From Aspidapion aeneum (Eukaryota > Arthropoda > Insecta > Coleoptera > Brentidae), in contig OY755045.1 in NCBI GenBank assembly GCA_963576565.1, forward strand, positions 43,356,409 through 43,420,408: a stretch of 64,000 nt of DNA, written 5' to 3'. Made by a program: the position numbers and the translations under genes. The notes under the pieces are model-generated. The model was not told the DNA's origin. It searched no databases and was given only the letters and a program-made list of their open reading frames with translations. Shown piece by piece: positions 21,738-32,680 of this stretch (positions within the stretch are counted from its first letter, which is position 1; every line of letters begins with the position of its first letter).

Positions 21738-22330
21738 GGAAAAGTTTTTTTAAACTAAAATTTCTAAGAATTTTCAAAATTCAAAAATATAAAACAATTC
21801 AAGAATTTTAAAATGTTTATAAGTTTCATTTATCATGTCGTTTGGAATGGTAATCCTGTACAAATTTGAAATATACACTTCCTGTTTTTCATCTTTTCCA
21901 CTTTCACCCTACTGTACTAGGGTCACTGCATCCCGGAAGTCTTCTAAGATGCTGTGACTCTATAGTACTCTTGCTCCTCCCCGGCGATTAAATATTTCGT
22001 TAAAGCGTGGAATAACGCGCGACAAGTGATTAATCGGGCGCTAAATATATAAATCGTTCTGGAATCTGACTATATTTACAAACATCTGAACTCCGATTCG
22101 AACATTAATAACTTTTCTCTTCTGGTTGTTTCATTCGCTGCTCTGCTTGCTCTCTTGGTGTTCTTTCCCGGTTGATGTGTTTTTGATTCGGGGAATCGGG
22201 AAGAAAAATAGTCAGAGGCGTAACACTTTAAATTTAAATTATTGTTGAATAACCATATTTTGAAGCAAAATTTTTCGACAAAAATAATTTTTTAAAAGAC
22301 ATTTATTTCGAATATTTTTTTTTCCAAAAA
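21738..22330. other. No gene recognised
   Basis: No open frame of note. CAGAGGCGTAAC at 22214 resembles a hAT-type terminus, but no second end was found. Confidence 0.35.
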
Positions 22331-22336
22331 CATTTT

Positions 22337-23815
22337 ATGTCGGAGCGAGCTAGAAAACGCAGAAACAACGAAGAATCAGTGTACAAGCAAAACCTCTTAC
22401 AGGTCCTGAGGTGTTTGAATTAGTCGCTGCCGTCTTTTAAGAGCTAAAATTTGTTGCAACATTATACAAGCCATCATTAGTTATTTTACAAAGAATCAAG
22501 CACAAAAAACAGAAACTTGTTACCCACAAACCAAGCCACAAACATTAAATCAAATTAAATTGATGAGTCCTGCAAAAGCATCTAACTTTAAAAAGGAAAG
22601 AAGAAAGTGGAAGTGTGTGGTTTGGTCCAAGGATAATGTCGGCTTGTATACTGACCGCTCTTGAATAAAGGGAAGTCTGCAGCAGGTGTATATTGCAAAA
22701 GAGCTACAGCGGCATTTTATTTTACATGAAACTAAATTTCCCATACGCCAATGGAATTCTTAGATATTTAAAGCCTATTTTCGTGCTCTTAAAAGCTTGT
22801 TCAACACCGAGTGACAAATAAACGCATTTTGACAAGGAAACGCGGCGCGGCGGACAAAGTTTTTGTGTTCCTGCATGTCGAAGCCAGCTAGCAAATTGCA
22901 GAGACAACGAAGAATCAGTGTACAACTAAACCTCTCAGGTCCCTGAGGTGTTTGAATTAGTCGCTGCCGTGCTTTCTAAAATTTGTTGCAACATTATAAA
23001 AGCCATAACAGCAATCATCAGTTATTTTACAAACAATCAAGCAAAAAAAAATAGAAACTTGTTACCCACAAACCAAGCCACAAACATTAAATCAAATTAA
23101 ATCAATGAGTCCTGCAAAAGCATCTAAATTTTAAAAGGAAGAAAATGTGTGCCTTGCTCTAAGGATAGATAACGTCGGGGTGTATACTGACCGCTCTTGT
23201 ACGGTGGGAACTCTTGAGGAGGTGAATATTGCTAAAGAGCTAAGCGACGTTTTGTTTTACATGAAACGAAATTAACATACGCCACTGGTATTATTAGAGA
23301 TTTAAAGCTTATTTTCGTGCTCCTAAAAGCTTGTTCAACACCGAGTGACAAATAAACGCATTTTGACAAGGAAACGCGGCGCGGCGACAAAGTTTTTGTT
23401 TTCCTGAATGTCGGAGCGAGCTAGCAATTTGCAGAGACAACGAAGAATCAGTGTACAAGCAAAACCTCTTACAGGTCCCTGAGGTGTTTGAATTAGTCGC
23501 TGCCGTGCTTTTAAGAGCTTTTGGAATTTGTAGCAACATAATACAAGTCAGAACAGCAATCATCAGTTATTTTACAAAGAATCAAGCACAATAAAACAGA
23601 CACTTGTTACCCACAGACCAAGCCAAAAACATTAAATCAAATTAAATCGATGAGTTCTGGCAACAGTATCTAAATCTAAAATGGAAGTCTGGAAGAAATT
23701 GGATGTGTGTGCCTTGGTCCCAGGAGTTGATATACTGACCGCTCTTGAACGAGGGACATGTCTGAAGCAGATACATATTGCAAAACAGCTGAAGCGGCAT
23801 TTTATTTTTCCCGGA
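22337..23815 (+). repeat. Tandem triplication of a 0.54-kb unit
   Basis: Three direct copies begin at 22337, 22876 and 23410 with ATGTCGGAGCGAGCTAG or a variant (ATGTCGAAGCCAGCTAG in copy 2). The spacing is 539 and 534 bp, and the third copy is incomplete after about 405 bp. Shared landmarks include AGAATCAGTGTACAAGCAAA, GGTGTTTGAATTAGTCGCTG, TTGTTACCCACA and AACGCGGCGCGG. Each starts with an ATG opening a short frame (MSERA) that stops early or changes frame between copies. It could be a repeated 5' exon or simply a repeat. Confidence 0.85.
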
Positions 23816-23829
23816 ATTTCCTACTGATG

Positions 23830-24199
23830 TCTTCGGAGCTCCCTTTTGATGTTTGATTACCTACAACAAAACTAGAAATATCTATGTTCTTTAAATTGTT
23901 GGCGTGGTTTTTGATGCTTGTTATTTTGTTTCTGACTTTTAATTTTCAAAAGCTTTAACCCTTGAGGGTAATAAAATTCGAAACGCGTTAGGTGATTGGT
24001 GGACATACAAAAATCTGGATTTCGGAGAAGCAAGGACCATTTCCACCATTACAATTTAAAAATACTCTGCGTAGGACAATGGAAATCTTAATTGAACATG
24101 TCGAGAAATAATAATTATATACATGCCATTCCTTAGATACCAAAGCTACATTGCCATCAAATTGTCCAGAGTAAACTCTTTAATTTGATGGCAGTAAGG
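23830..24199. other. No gene recognised
   Basis: Single-copy-looking sequence upstream of the LINE RNase H remnant. Nothing diagnostic. Confidence 0.35.
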
Positions 24200-24545
24200 A
24201 TATATTCAGAACCTTGGCAAGACAAAACAAGGTTTAACTCCTAGGGCATAAGGGTATTCCTGAAAATAAAGGGGCTGAACAACTGGCTAGAATAGGATCA
24301 TCAGCTGATCCAGTGGGGTCGGAGCACATAAAAAGCTTTAAGGCATGTGTCCATATAATGACCCGAAAACGTGACTTGGACGTTGGTTTCCAAGGATTCT
24401 GGAAAGAAACAGAAGATATAAGACTGGCATAACCATCGCGGAAATACATTCTTCTATAGCGTGGTACGTTATAAAACTTAGGTGCACATATATGAGATAG
24501 TGACAAGGGTTTTAACAGGACACTGTCATAAAATATGAGAAAATT
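24200..24545 (+). pseudogene. LINE RNase H domain remnant
   Basis: The plus strand encodes LLGHKGIPENKGAEQLARIG, the typical end of the RNase H domain in I/R1/Loa/Jockey-type LINEs (GHxGxxGNExADxLAR). Downstream VTRVLTGHCH (24498-24528) matches the post-RNase H segment. Stops and frame changes separate the pieces, and Gly-Asn has become Glu-Asn. It is a short dead fragment, unrelated to the RTE-like family. Confidence 0.7.
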
Positions 24546-25264
24546 CAAATAAAAAATAAAACCAGGTGAACATTTTAGATTCCCAAGAACCTTTTACCAA
24601 AACTCATGTTCTCTTTTTATTTTAACAAACTGGAACCGCACAAACATAATCTGAAGTGTTTTTATCCTGTTGTCACCACTTACAACTTTTATGTATTTCC
24701 TGCCTCTTTTAAATTTTATAACATTTCCGAAAACGAAATTATTGACCCTTGTAAAGACTCAACTTTATTCCGCTTTTAAGTATAGCGATAAATTTCGCTA
24801 ATGGGGGTGTCAAAAAGTTTGGTTTGCAGTGTTTTGTAGAGAACATACTGTTTCCTTCATAAAAGTGGTTTTGCTATTAGTTTTTCAAGAAGTTTCAAGT
24901 GGTTCGGGATAGTTTTTGTCCGGTAGTGTGAAATGGTTTGTAGTATCAGTTTCATGATCGTTTTTGTTTATTTCCGGAAGGGTCTATATTTTCTGTGGAC
25001 CCCTGTCACTTAAAACTTTATCGACACTAAAAATCTTAAATTTTGTGTGGAGAGTGGCGCCTGAGTAGATTTTTATTGGCAAGTTCAGGGTCTAGACTGA
25101 CCTAGCCACCTCATTTGGGATCATTTTTGCGTCATAAAAATCCGATAGCCATTAAAGTCGTGAAATTTTAGAAGATTTTGTTTTTGGCGTCACTTGGTTT
25201 ATTGTTTGGTTGTTTTTCGACGAAAAATACTTAAAAATCTCTTAAATGCGATAAGTATCTGTCA
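24546..25264. other. No gene recognised
   Basis: No frame or repeat identified up to the hAT target duplication at 25265. Confidence 0.4.
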
Positions 25265-25272
25265 ACTAAGAG

Positions 25273-26499
25273 CAGTGGCGGTTCGTGAAGTCTAAGAATG
25301 GGTGTGCGCTATAATAAGTGAGTCGAAATAAATTTAAAATAAATAAAGTTAAAAAAATTTGCATATTTATTTCTAGCCAAATAAAAGAACTTATGGTACC
25401 CACTAGGTAATAAAATTGTCAAAGTAAAAAAAAGCAGGTCTAAATAAAAATATGCCTACACAAAAAAAAATTACCTACAGTATACATACATATTAGTTTT
25501 TAGCCAACGATGGATAACATTAATTCAATATATAAAACCGTTTTATCTTAGCTTTTGATTCAAATACCATTTCATATTGTAATGTTCGTATACGTTGATT
25601 CAATTTTATCCGGTCATCGGCTGAAAATTAATGTTAAATTGATATTACGCACCTTTTTGTCAGTCCTGCTTTTTGTTTAGTTTCCTAGTCCTTAAATAAT
25701 AATAATAACGAGTTTGTAACATCACATCCACAAATCCAGTTGTTTTTTTGGTAAATATCTTTTAAAATTCCTACCTTCTTTTTTATTGGAGCAAGTTTGC
25801 GATAATTCTAGTTTTGGAGTCGGCCTTCCTAATCTTTTAGTTTCAATTTTTTGATTTAAATTAAAGGAGGAAAAGCTTGCTATAATGTTTTGTACAGAAT
25901 TCAGTCTTGAATTACTTCCAGGATTACCCGAACCCGAACTTATAACTGCCTCAGACATATTCAACACTTGTAGATAATAATTAACCCAAAAATTACAAAC
26001 AAGAAGCCGAAAACAGCATAAAATTCACTTAAAAACTGCGTAATTAAATTTTAATTACGCCCAATACACGCATACTAACGATAATATAAACAGTAATCAG
26101 GTGAGAACTATAAAAAACGATGCAAGTGTGTATTGATTTAGCGCACCAGCCTGCCCTTTTCTCGGCCGATATCCCGAGCATTTCCGATCCAATTGGGTGG
26201 CAAAAATTGGATTAAAGAGGAACGCCGAATCCACGCGCACCTCCAGATTCAAGTCCGCCCTCTCGTATCTCTAGATTCAAGCGAGGCGATCGAAGGCCAC
26301 CGTATGCGGCAGCAAGCGTCAACTCGAAAAGATATTAATTACTTCCGTTAATGGCCGATAGATGCCACTAGCGGGATCGGGATCATTAAAAAATAAATAA
26401 AAAACAACAGTAATTATTTAATAATAGTTTGTATTTATTTTTTTTCTTATTTTTGCTGGGGGTGCGCGCGCACCAGCGCTCCTATGGACGAGCCCCCTG
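25273..26499. mobile_element. hAT deletion derivative, 1.23 kb, perfect 8-bp TSD
   Basis: The left end CAGTGGCGGTTCGTGAAG and the right end in reverse CAGGGGGCTCGTCCATAGG are hAT-type termini. ACTAAGAG directly flanks both (25265-25272 and 26500-26507). A relic of the transposase N-terminus lies inside on the minus strand. The right 350 bp are notably GC-rich compared with the surroundings. The interior of the transposase is missing, so the copy is non-autonomous. Confidence 0.92.
25700..25967 (-). pseudogene. hAT transposase N-terminal fragment with frameshift
   Basis: The frame from 25967 reads MLNMSEAVISSGSGNPG, a linker, then RLGRPTPKLELSQTCSNKKE. After an AAAAAAAC run at 25742-25750 the sequence continues in another frame as NNWICGCDVTNS. 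The block GRPTP, then WICGCxxTNS(LFCFPC) is typical of the TTF-type zinc finger at the start of many insect hAT transposases. The catalytic region and dimerisation domain are absent. The shift at the A-run could be a mutation. Confidence 0.65.
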
Positions 26500-26507
26500 A
26501 CTAAGAG

Positions 26508-27174
26508 GTCAGATTTTTAGATGCATGCAATAAATCACAAGTTGGTTGCTTTTAAGACACATAAAATATATTCAGAGATGATAAAAACGATTATTTTAAA
26601 TTTGTTGACCAAAAAACTTATAGATAGTATTACAAATTTCTCAAAAATTGCAAGAAAAAAGGGTAGCGGAATATTGGTAACAAAAATTCAATTAAATTTG
26701 TTTTTACCAAATCTCTTACTGCCATTTTTGTTTCTAAACCAATTCTACTTTCTATGAAATTGGTAGTAGTATTTTGCCAACCAACCAAAAAATTGGGTTC
26801 ATTTCGCTATTCTTCTAGGACTACTTTTATAAAGAAGGAATATATTTTTAGACCAGTGTAAAAATCCTTTGGAAAGGAAAAAATTAAAGACAGCAAAATA
26901 AATTAAACTCGATCCAAGTTATAAGGTTTAAATGGAGTGAACTTTTAGGTGTTGATATTGTTTTTCACGGCTTCTAGCGAAACTAGCAATTGGAAAAAGT
27001 TAAATACAAAAGATATAGGTAATAAAAAAGTCTACAGCTACTATTTTTTTTCATGACCTAAAAATTACCAAAAAAATCAAAAAATTCGTTTCTTTCTTTT
27101 TGATTTTTATCTTCTACTTTTTTTATTATTACCCTTTGATGTCCTAAACACGTCGTATTACACGATTAAGGCAT
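26508..27174. other. No gene recognised
   Basis: The 78-codon plus-strand frame (26521-26757) is Leu/Phe-rich and AT-biased and looks like a chance frame. Confidence 0.35.
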
Positions 27175-27625
27175 TTATTTCACAACCAACTAAGCGAAAA
27201 ACAGTTTTTTAGTAAATTTACAGTTTTCAGGACTCAATGGTAATCATGTTATAAAGGGTTAAAAAGCTCTTTTAATGTTGTATTTAATGACGTATAAATC
27301 AAATAACATAGTTGGCTGTAATCAGAAAAAAACCTAGAAGGCCTATAAAAAATTTGTTAACGTCATTCGATTGGCCGTAGCTGCTAATAAAAAACAACCA
27401 AAATTCATAAAATTTGTAGAAGATGGCGGTGATATTTTAATGTTTAAAAAAAACAACTTTAGTTTTTGCTCCATATTTTAAAAACCCCTGTAGATATTTT
27501 TAATTTAGATACAGCATCTGATTGGGCTTAGAATAGCGCAACTTTTTTCTCATTCAACCAAAATTGCATCTCTTACCGTTTCTGAAATCCCCATGTAGTT
27601 ACCTTTATCTGGGACACTCTGTATA
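27175..27625. repeat. Dispersed repeat family F, copy 2
   Basis: This is a paralogue of 15480-15830, with the same landmarks and a longer middle. It ends CCCCATGTAGTTACCTTTAT followed by GGGACACTCTGTATATA, a pattern common at insect repeat ends. Confidence 0.7.
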
Positions 27626-28427
27626 TAAAAATAGTCGTCTTCATAAAAAAACCAACACTGTTTATTTTTTAAAAACTGGAAATAATTAATTACGATCAAA
27701 ATAAAATGTAAAAATAAATATTTTGATTTAAAAACATTACAACGTGTTAAAGCAATAAAAATGTACATTTTTACTAAATCTCGAAAAAATCAAAAAATTT
27801 AAATAATAACAAAAAAAAACGGCTTTTGCTTAATATATTTTCTTTCATTTTCAATGGTTGTTATGATTTTTATTTCCATTTTTTGCCATGTTTAAAGGTA
27901 TCTTCTTTGCACTGGTCTATGAAATGTATCCTTCATCATAATTATAAACACTAATCTTAAAGTCACTAATAAAATATTCTTTCATTAAGTTAGTAGCAGC
28001 AAAATATTTCCAGATTATAATCTTGGCCACCGCAATTTCCTACGGTAGCGATATGGCAACTATTATACACCATTGTAAGATTGCATTTTTGCGCTATTAA
28101 TTGCAATATGAATATTATCAACCTTATTATGGTGTTTTACGAGCGTTATAGCCATGGACTAGAAATGTTATTAAGAATTTGTTAAAATCCTGTAATTAAA
28201 TCACAGTGCTAGCCAAATTTTAACAAACCACTCCTGCAATAGTTTACGAACCGAACCAAGATTGCGGCTTTTTTCGTGTTTTGTCACAAACTTTGGCCTC
28301 TTACTTTGGCTAAATTAGCTTTACAAAAAAACTATTAATACGTTTAAAACACACTAATTAATATAGTGAAGAAAAATTTACTATATATTTTTTTTAATAC
28401 TAATTAAAAAAGGAAGTTTTAGACTAA
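27626..28427. other. No gene; decayed repeat sequence
   Basis: The segment at about 28240-28400 resembles the interior of the family E repeats (CACAAACTTTGGC, TTTACAAAAAAACTATTAAT). Otherwise nothing is recognised. Confidence 0.35.
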
Positions 28428-28785
28428 CCAAATCGATTGGTTATGGATCACTTAATTTTAAGTCGCCGGGATCTGCCTGACGTCATATATCTAAGATTGC
28501 GATTTTTTCCATGATTTTTACAAACTTTTGCTTTTGCACAACTTTACAGAAAAATTGTATGGGCTCTTTAGTATTTAAAAATAATAATATCTTTGTTAGA
28601 TTTTAAGAAATGAAAAATTTTTTTACTATCTTAAATTCTGGTTCTATTGCCAACAAAAAACGTATTAACAGTTTTTTTGGAAAACTAATTTTGCAATTTT
28701 GTGACGTCACACCGGCCCTCCTAATCAAATTGGAGGCAAACACCCGGTGACTTAAAATTGTGTGATCCATTACCAATCGATCTAG
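28428..28785. mobile_element. Inverted-repeat element family E, copy 1
   Basis: The ends AATCGATTGGTTATGGATCA and, in reverse, ATCGATTGGTAATGGATCAC continue as inverted similarity through CTTAAAATTAAGT-like sequence to CACCGGGTG. Both halves contain a TGACGTCA-type palindrome (28490 and 28703). There is no coding region. The sister copy is at 63154-63448. Confidence 0.8.
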
Positions 28786-29514
28786 CGTAGTTTAAAAAAA
28801 TATTCCACTGTTTTACCACAGCATACCATAGGCCTCTCAACTATTGATTTTAAATCCTGTCAGCTATGGAATCATCCAAAAGTTTGATTATTTCCGTACA
28901 GACTCGTAGATATGCATATTTTTGGTCAAATATCTCATTTACTGTCTTAAGAATTTAAATTGACCGAAATTGAAAGGTTTGTGTTATTTGACAATTATTA
29001 AAGATGAACTTTTATCAAAACGTTACTTAATTTTAGTAATAAAAAAGGTTCCAGGTTTATTTAGTTCTATGGTTCAATCTTTTCTACAGATTCTGCATTT
29101 AGATATTCGCTGCCAGTGACTGATTGTATGCTAATTTTTAAAGTTTAACGTTCTTAAGCTGAAGATCAAGAACTAGAGCGCCTATGTAGTGACTTTTTGG
29201 GCACCGGGTAGTGATTTGGAATTTGAGTTAATTAAAGTTAAAAATAAAAATAAATTAAATATTGGAAATTACGAATTTTTGATTATTTTATTTGCTTGAA
29301 AAATATGTGCAAGCAAAAATCCTAAGTTAATGTGACTGAATATTCAAATGTGATTTTGAAAACAAGTTCTTGATATTAAATAGGCTAGAGTTTCGAAAGT
29401 CGGAATATCTGGAATTTTAAATGTAAAAATTACAATACTTACAATAAATAATTTAAATTTAGTTATATGTATACTAAATAAGCTAGTTAATCAAAAAGTT
29501 AAAAATGAATTAAA
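28786..29514. other. No gene recognised
   Basis: AT-rich, with no long frame and no delimited repeat. Confidence 0.4.
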
Positions 29515-29956
29515 TATAAATAAATGGATCATATGGATCTGATACCTTCCTAGCCCATTTGCACACTCGAAGTAAACTCCCTGGTAAATCAACCTTGAAA
29601 ACAGTTTTTTGTAAATATCTCCGAAAGGAAAGCCCATACGAAGTTTTTGGTTATAACACAAATTTTTGAAAAAAATGGTGGGCAATATTTCAAAAACCGC
29701 ATATTGATGCGACGTTCCGGTTAAAAGTTAGCAATATTTAAATTTTTTAACTGTCAAAAAACTGTCATTAGCATTGAGGAATTCTGATCAAAATCAGCTC
29801 GTTGCAGTGTCGAGCTGTATTTTACCTGAAAATTTCATCAAAATCGGTTCGACGGTTTAGGAGCTATCGTGCTACGGACAAATATACATACACACACACA
29901 CACACACACACAGACAGACAACACGACAATACTGCTAGGATAGGTCAAAATACACC
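29515..29956 (+). repeat. Dispersed repeat family D, copy 1, interrupted by BEL LTR
   Basis: This parallels 57613-58025: AAATAAATGGATC, GGATCTGATACCTTCCTAGC, AAAACCGCATATTGATGCGA, AACTGTCAAAAAACTGT, then the module TTTCATCAAAATCGGTTCGA plus GGTTTAGGAGCTAT, then an (AC)n/(ACAG)n tract. The BEL 3' LTR follows directly at 29957, so the retroelement inserted at the edge of this repeat. Confidence 0.8.
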
Positions 29957-30426
29957 TGTTTGCCCGCAGTTAGAAAAACGATAACTGCAGTGGACTGTAT
30001 ATATTTTATTAAATGAAAGCGCGAACAAACATAAATATATTGATACGAAATCACGAAATAATCAAAGGTCCATAGGTTAATTGTTGGTACCACACAACGG
30101 AAATCAGAAACAAAGCACTCACCAGTTTGCAGCCAATTTCTCCACGTTCCAGGGGCCCCTGTCTTGATCTAATGATGGCACCACGTAGCTGAAGGGCTGA
30201 AGTTTCCAGTTCTATGCTTCAGTACACCAAAATCGAGCAGTTTCAAGTGTAGAAATTTGTAAATGTTGGAGAAAGTAGTTAACACGCCATTTTTCTCGAG
30301 GCGGTAGAAAGGATCTCTCTGATTCTTGGTGCGCATGTCAAAATGCGCGAAAATGTACTCTGTCCGTCATCCAATTGTGTGGTTTTAAAAAGTAAAAACA
30401 ACCGCGAAATTTAGCGGGAGCTAACA
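29957..30426 (-). repeat. BEL/Pao 3' LTR, 470 bp
   Basis: In element sense (minus) it begins TGTTAGCTCCCGC at 30426 and ends GCGGGCAAACA at 29957, giving TGTT...AACA inverted ends. The purine-rich GGAGGGCAG just 5' (30431-30440) is a candidate polypurine tract. The last 28 bp recur exactly at 36293-36320, where the 5' LTR should end, which fixes the outer boundary. The inner boundary is inferred from TG and the PPT. Confidence 0.75.
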
Positions 30427-30661
30427 TAACTGCCCTCCAAAACACACAATTTTAGAATATCAACCGGACAGATATAGATATAAGAAAAAATGATCGACCG
30501 ATAAATATAAATGAATGAAAAACAGAAAAGTAGCGTAAGTTTATTTAGAGATAACGAAAACCCGAAAAAGGCAAAACAAACAAACAAAAATTCAAAAAAA
30601 ATAAAAATAAAGAAAAACCTATTGTAATACCCGGTAATAGGTAGAAAAATGAAAATTAGTT

Positions 30662-32444
30662 TTAATTCGGCAAGAGGCACAGTTTTACAACTGGCCGCTT
30701 GTAAACACCGGTAGCCGTTCGTACCGTCGCTACACGCACTTGACCGTCTCCGCCGGGATGCAATTCGAGAACCCGACCGACTGGCCATTTCAAAGGTGAT
30801 TGGATGTGATCACTCGTTATGATAACCAAATCATTTAATTTGATATTTGGGGACACTTGTGTCGCTGTTGTAGCGTATGCAAATACTCTACAGAATACCT
30901 TTTCCAAAAATCATTATGTAGTTTTTGGATTAGTTGCCATCTCGAGAGCCGATTTAGGGGAACCTCGGACAAATCTGACTCCGGAATTTCTGAATTAAGG
31001 GGTTCAAGGGTCAAAAAATGCCCAGGGGTAAGAGGTTGAAGATCGTGTGGGTCTGAAGAGGCAGGAGATAAAGGGCGACTATTAAGTACAGCTTCTATGC
31101 GACATGTAAGGGTGGACATTTCCATGATGGACAACTTCTGGTCGCCGACAACTCGAACAAAGTGAGTTTTAAAACTTTTGACGCCAGCTTCTGCCAGGCC
31201 ATTGAAATGTGGACTGAGAGGGGGTCCCAGATGCCAACGAATAGAAAGTCTGGTGGACGCACTTTTTGCGTAATCAAGTAATTGGTTACGAAACCCTATA
31301 AAATTACTGCCCTGATCTGACCAGCATTGCGTCACGCTTCCACGTCTGGAAATGAATCGATGGAATGCACCTACAAACCCTTCGGTGGACAGTTCCATGG
31401 TTAATTCCAAATGCACGCAATGTGTGGCCGTACAGACAAACACACAGACATACGATTTGAAAGCTTTACAACCACGGTAACGATGAGGAATCACAAAGAA
31501 AGGTCCACAAAAGTCGATAGCTACACTCGAAAAAGGTTTAAGTTGAAGTGAACTCATTATGGGCGGTCTATAGGGTATAGGGTTGATTCTAAACATTGCA
31601 AGCACTTGGATATGGTTCTTTGAATTGCCCGTCTGGCAGATAATATCCAAAATTGCTGTAAAAGCAGATTATGTAATGTTTTAAACCCAGGATGAAGGTA
31701 TTGTCGATGAGTGGACTCGATAAGAAGAGTAGTTAAACGATGGTTACTCGAAAGTAAGACGGGGTGTTTTGCAGAATAAGACAAAAGGTCAGATTTTTGT
31801 AATCTGCCACCGACTCTAATGATATTATTTTCATCAAGAAAAGGTGAAAGTTTTCGAAAAGGTTTCGGTATTGGTTTATCCTTAGATAACGCGGAAAAAA
31901 GCTCAGAAAAGCAAGAACCTTGAACGCGTTTGATAAGAAGGTATAACGCACTTTGCATCTCACCGGTGGTAGGAAAAACAATATTTTCAAAAATAATTTT
32001 TTGGTCCGGTGGATTAGTGGGTTTTTGATAGGAATGGTTTTGAAAAAGGTTAACTATTCGAAGGACATAACAAATGATACGTTGAATTTTTGATATAGAT
32101 GAATATTTGATAAGAAGCTGATCTAAGAAGTTAACGTCAATTATCGCATTGCAACAGACATTTGGCTTTTCCTCCAGATTAATATCTCCGAAATCAATCG
32201 GCATTTTTGATTTATGAAAATCGGGCCATTCGTTTTCGGGAGACCACAAAAACGACGGTGCGTTCCACCATATGTCATGTGAAATGAGCTGTGAAGGGGT
32301 GGCCCCTCGTGACGCAATATCGGCTGCATTTAAAGCAGAAGGAATGTAGCGCCATGAGTTTGAGGGAATGATTTCTTGGATTCTACTGACTCGATTTCCA
32401 ACAAAGGTTTGCCAGCGATTAGGAGGGGATGAAAGCCAGTGCAA
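30662..32444 (-). pseudogene. BEL/Pao integrase region (H2C2, rve core, DUF5641)
   Basis: This is the 3' part of the pol gene. 32444-31557 carries the end of the RNase H-linked region and an integrase H2C2 zinc-binding segment (HRQYLHPGFKTLHNLL, SKCLQCLE). 31650-30835 is the integrase core with Asp in VAIDFCGPF, Asp in CWSDQGSNFIG and Glu in HFNGLAEAGVK, so the DDE triad is visible. 30907-30662 is the DUF5641-like C-terminal domain with WPVGRVLELHPGGDGQVR and VYKRPVVKLCLLP. Frameshifts at about 31600 and 30870 split it into three frames. It lies directly 5' of the 3' LTR. Confidence 0.9.
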
Positions 32445-32680
32445 TACGACTTGCGAATCGCAGAAAGTAACGATATTTGTAAAAGTTATTTTTCCTTCAT
32501 AGCTAGATAAAACGAAGTCAATTCGCTTAAAAGAAATGCGCCTAGGAGTTCTAGCCTAGCCAAAGTTTGTGACTTTATAGGCGCGACCCTAGATTTTGCA
32601 GATATGAGAGAAACAGATATATTGTTTTCCTCTTCTACACGAAAATATACGACGCCTGCGTAGCCTCGAATTGAAGCGTC
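32440..32680 (-). pseudogene. BEL/Pao RNase H region
   Basis: Between the RT/A17 block and the integrase block, the minus strand encodes CDASIRGYAGVVYFRV and a following LARLELLGAFLL stretch, the usual RNase H start in BEL/Pao pol (DAS, then ELxA). Two frame breaks interrupt it. It is degraded. Confidence 0.7.

Noticed and set aside
22214..22240. hAT terminus CAGAGGCGTAAC
   Set aside because: No second end or 8-bp duplication was found.
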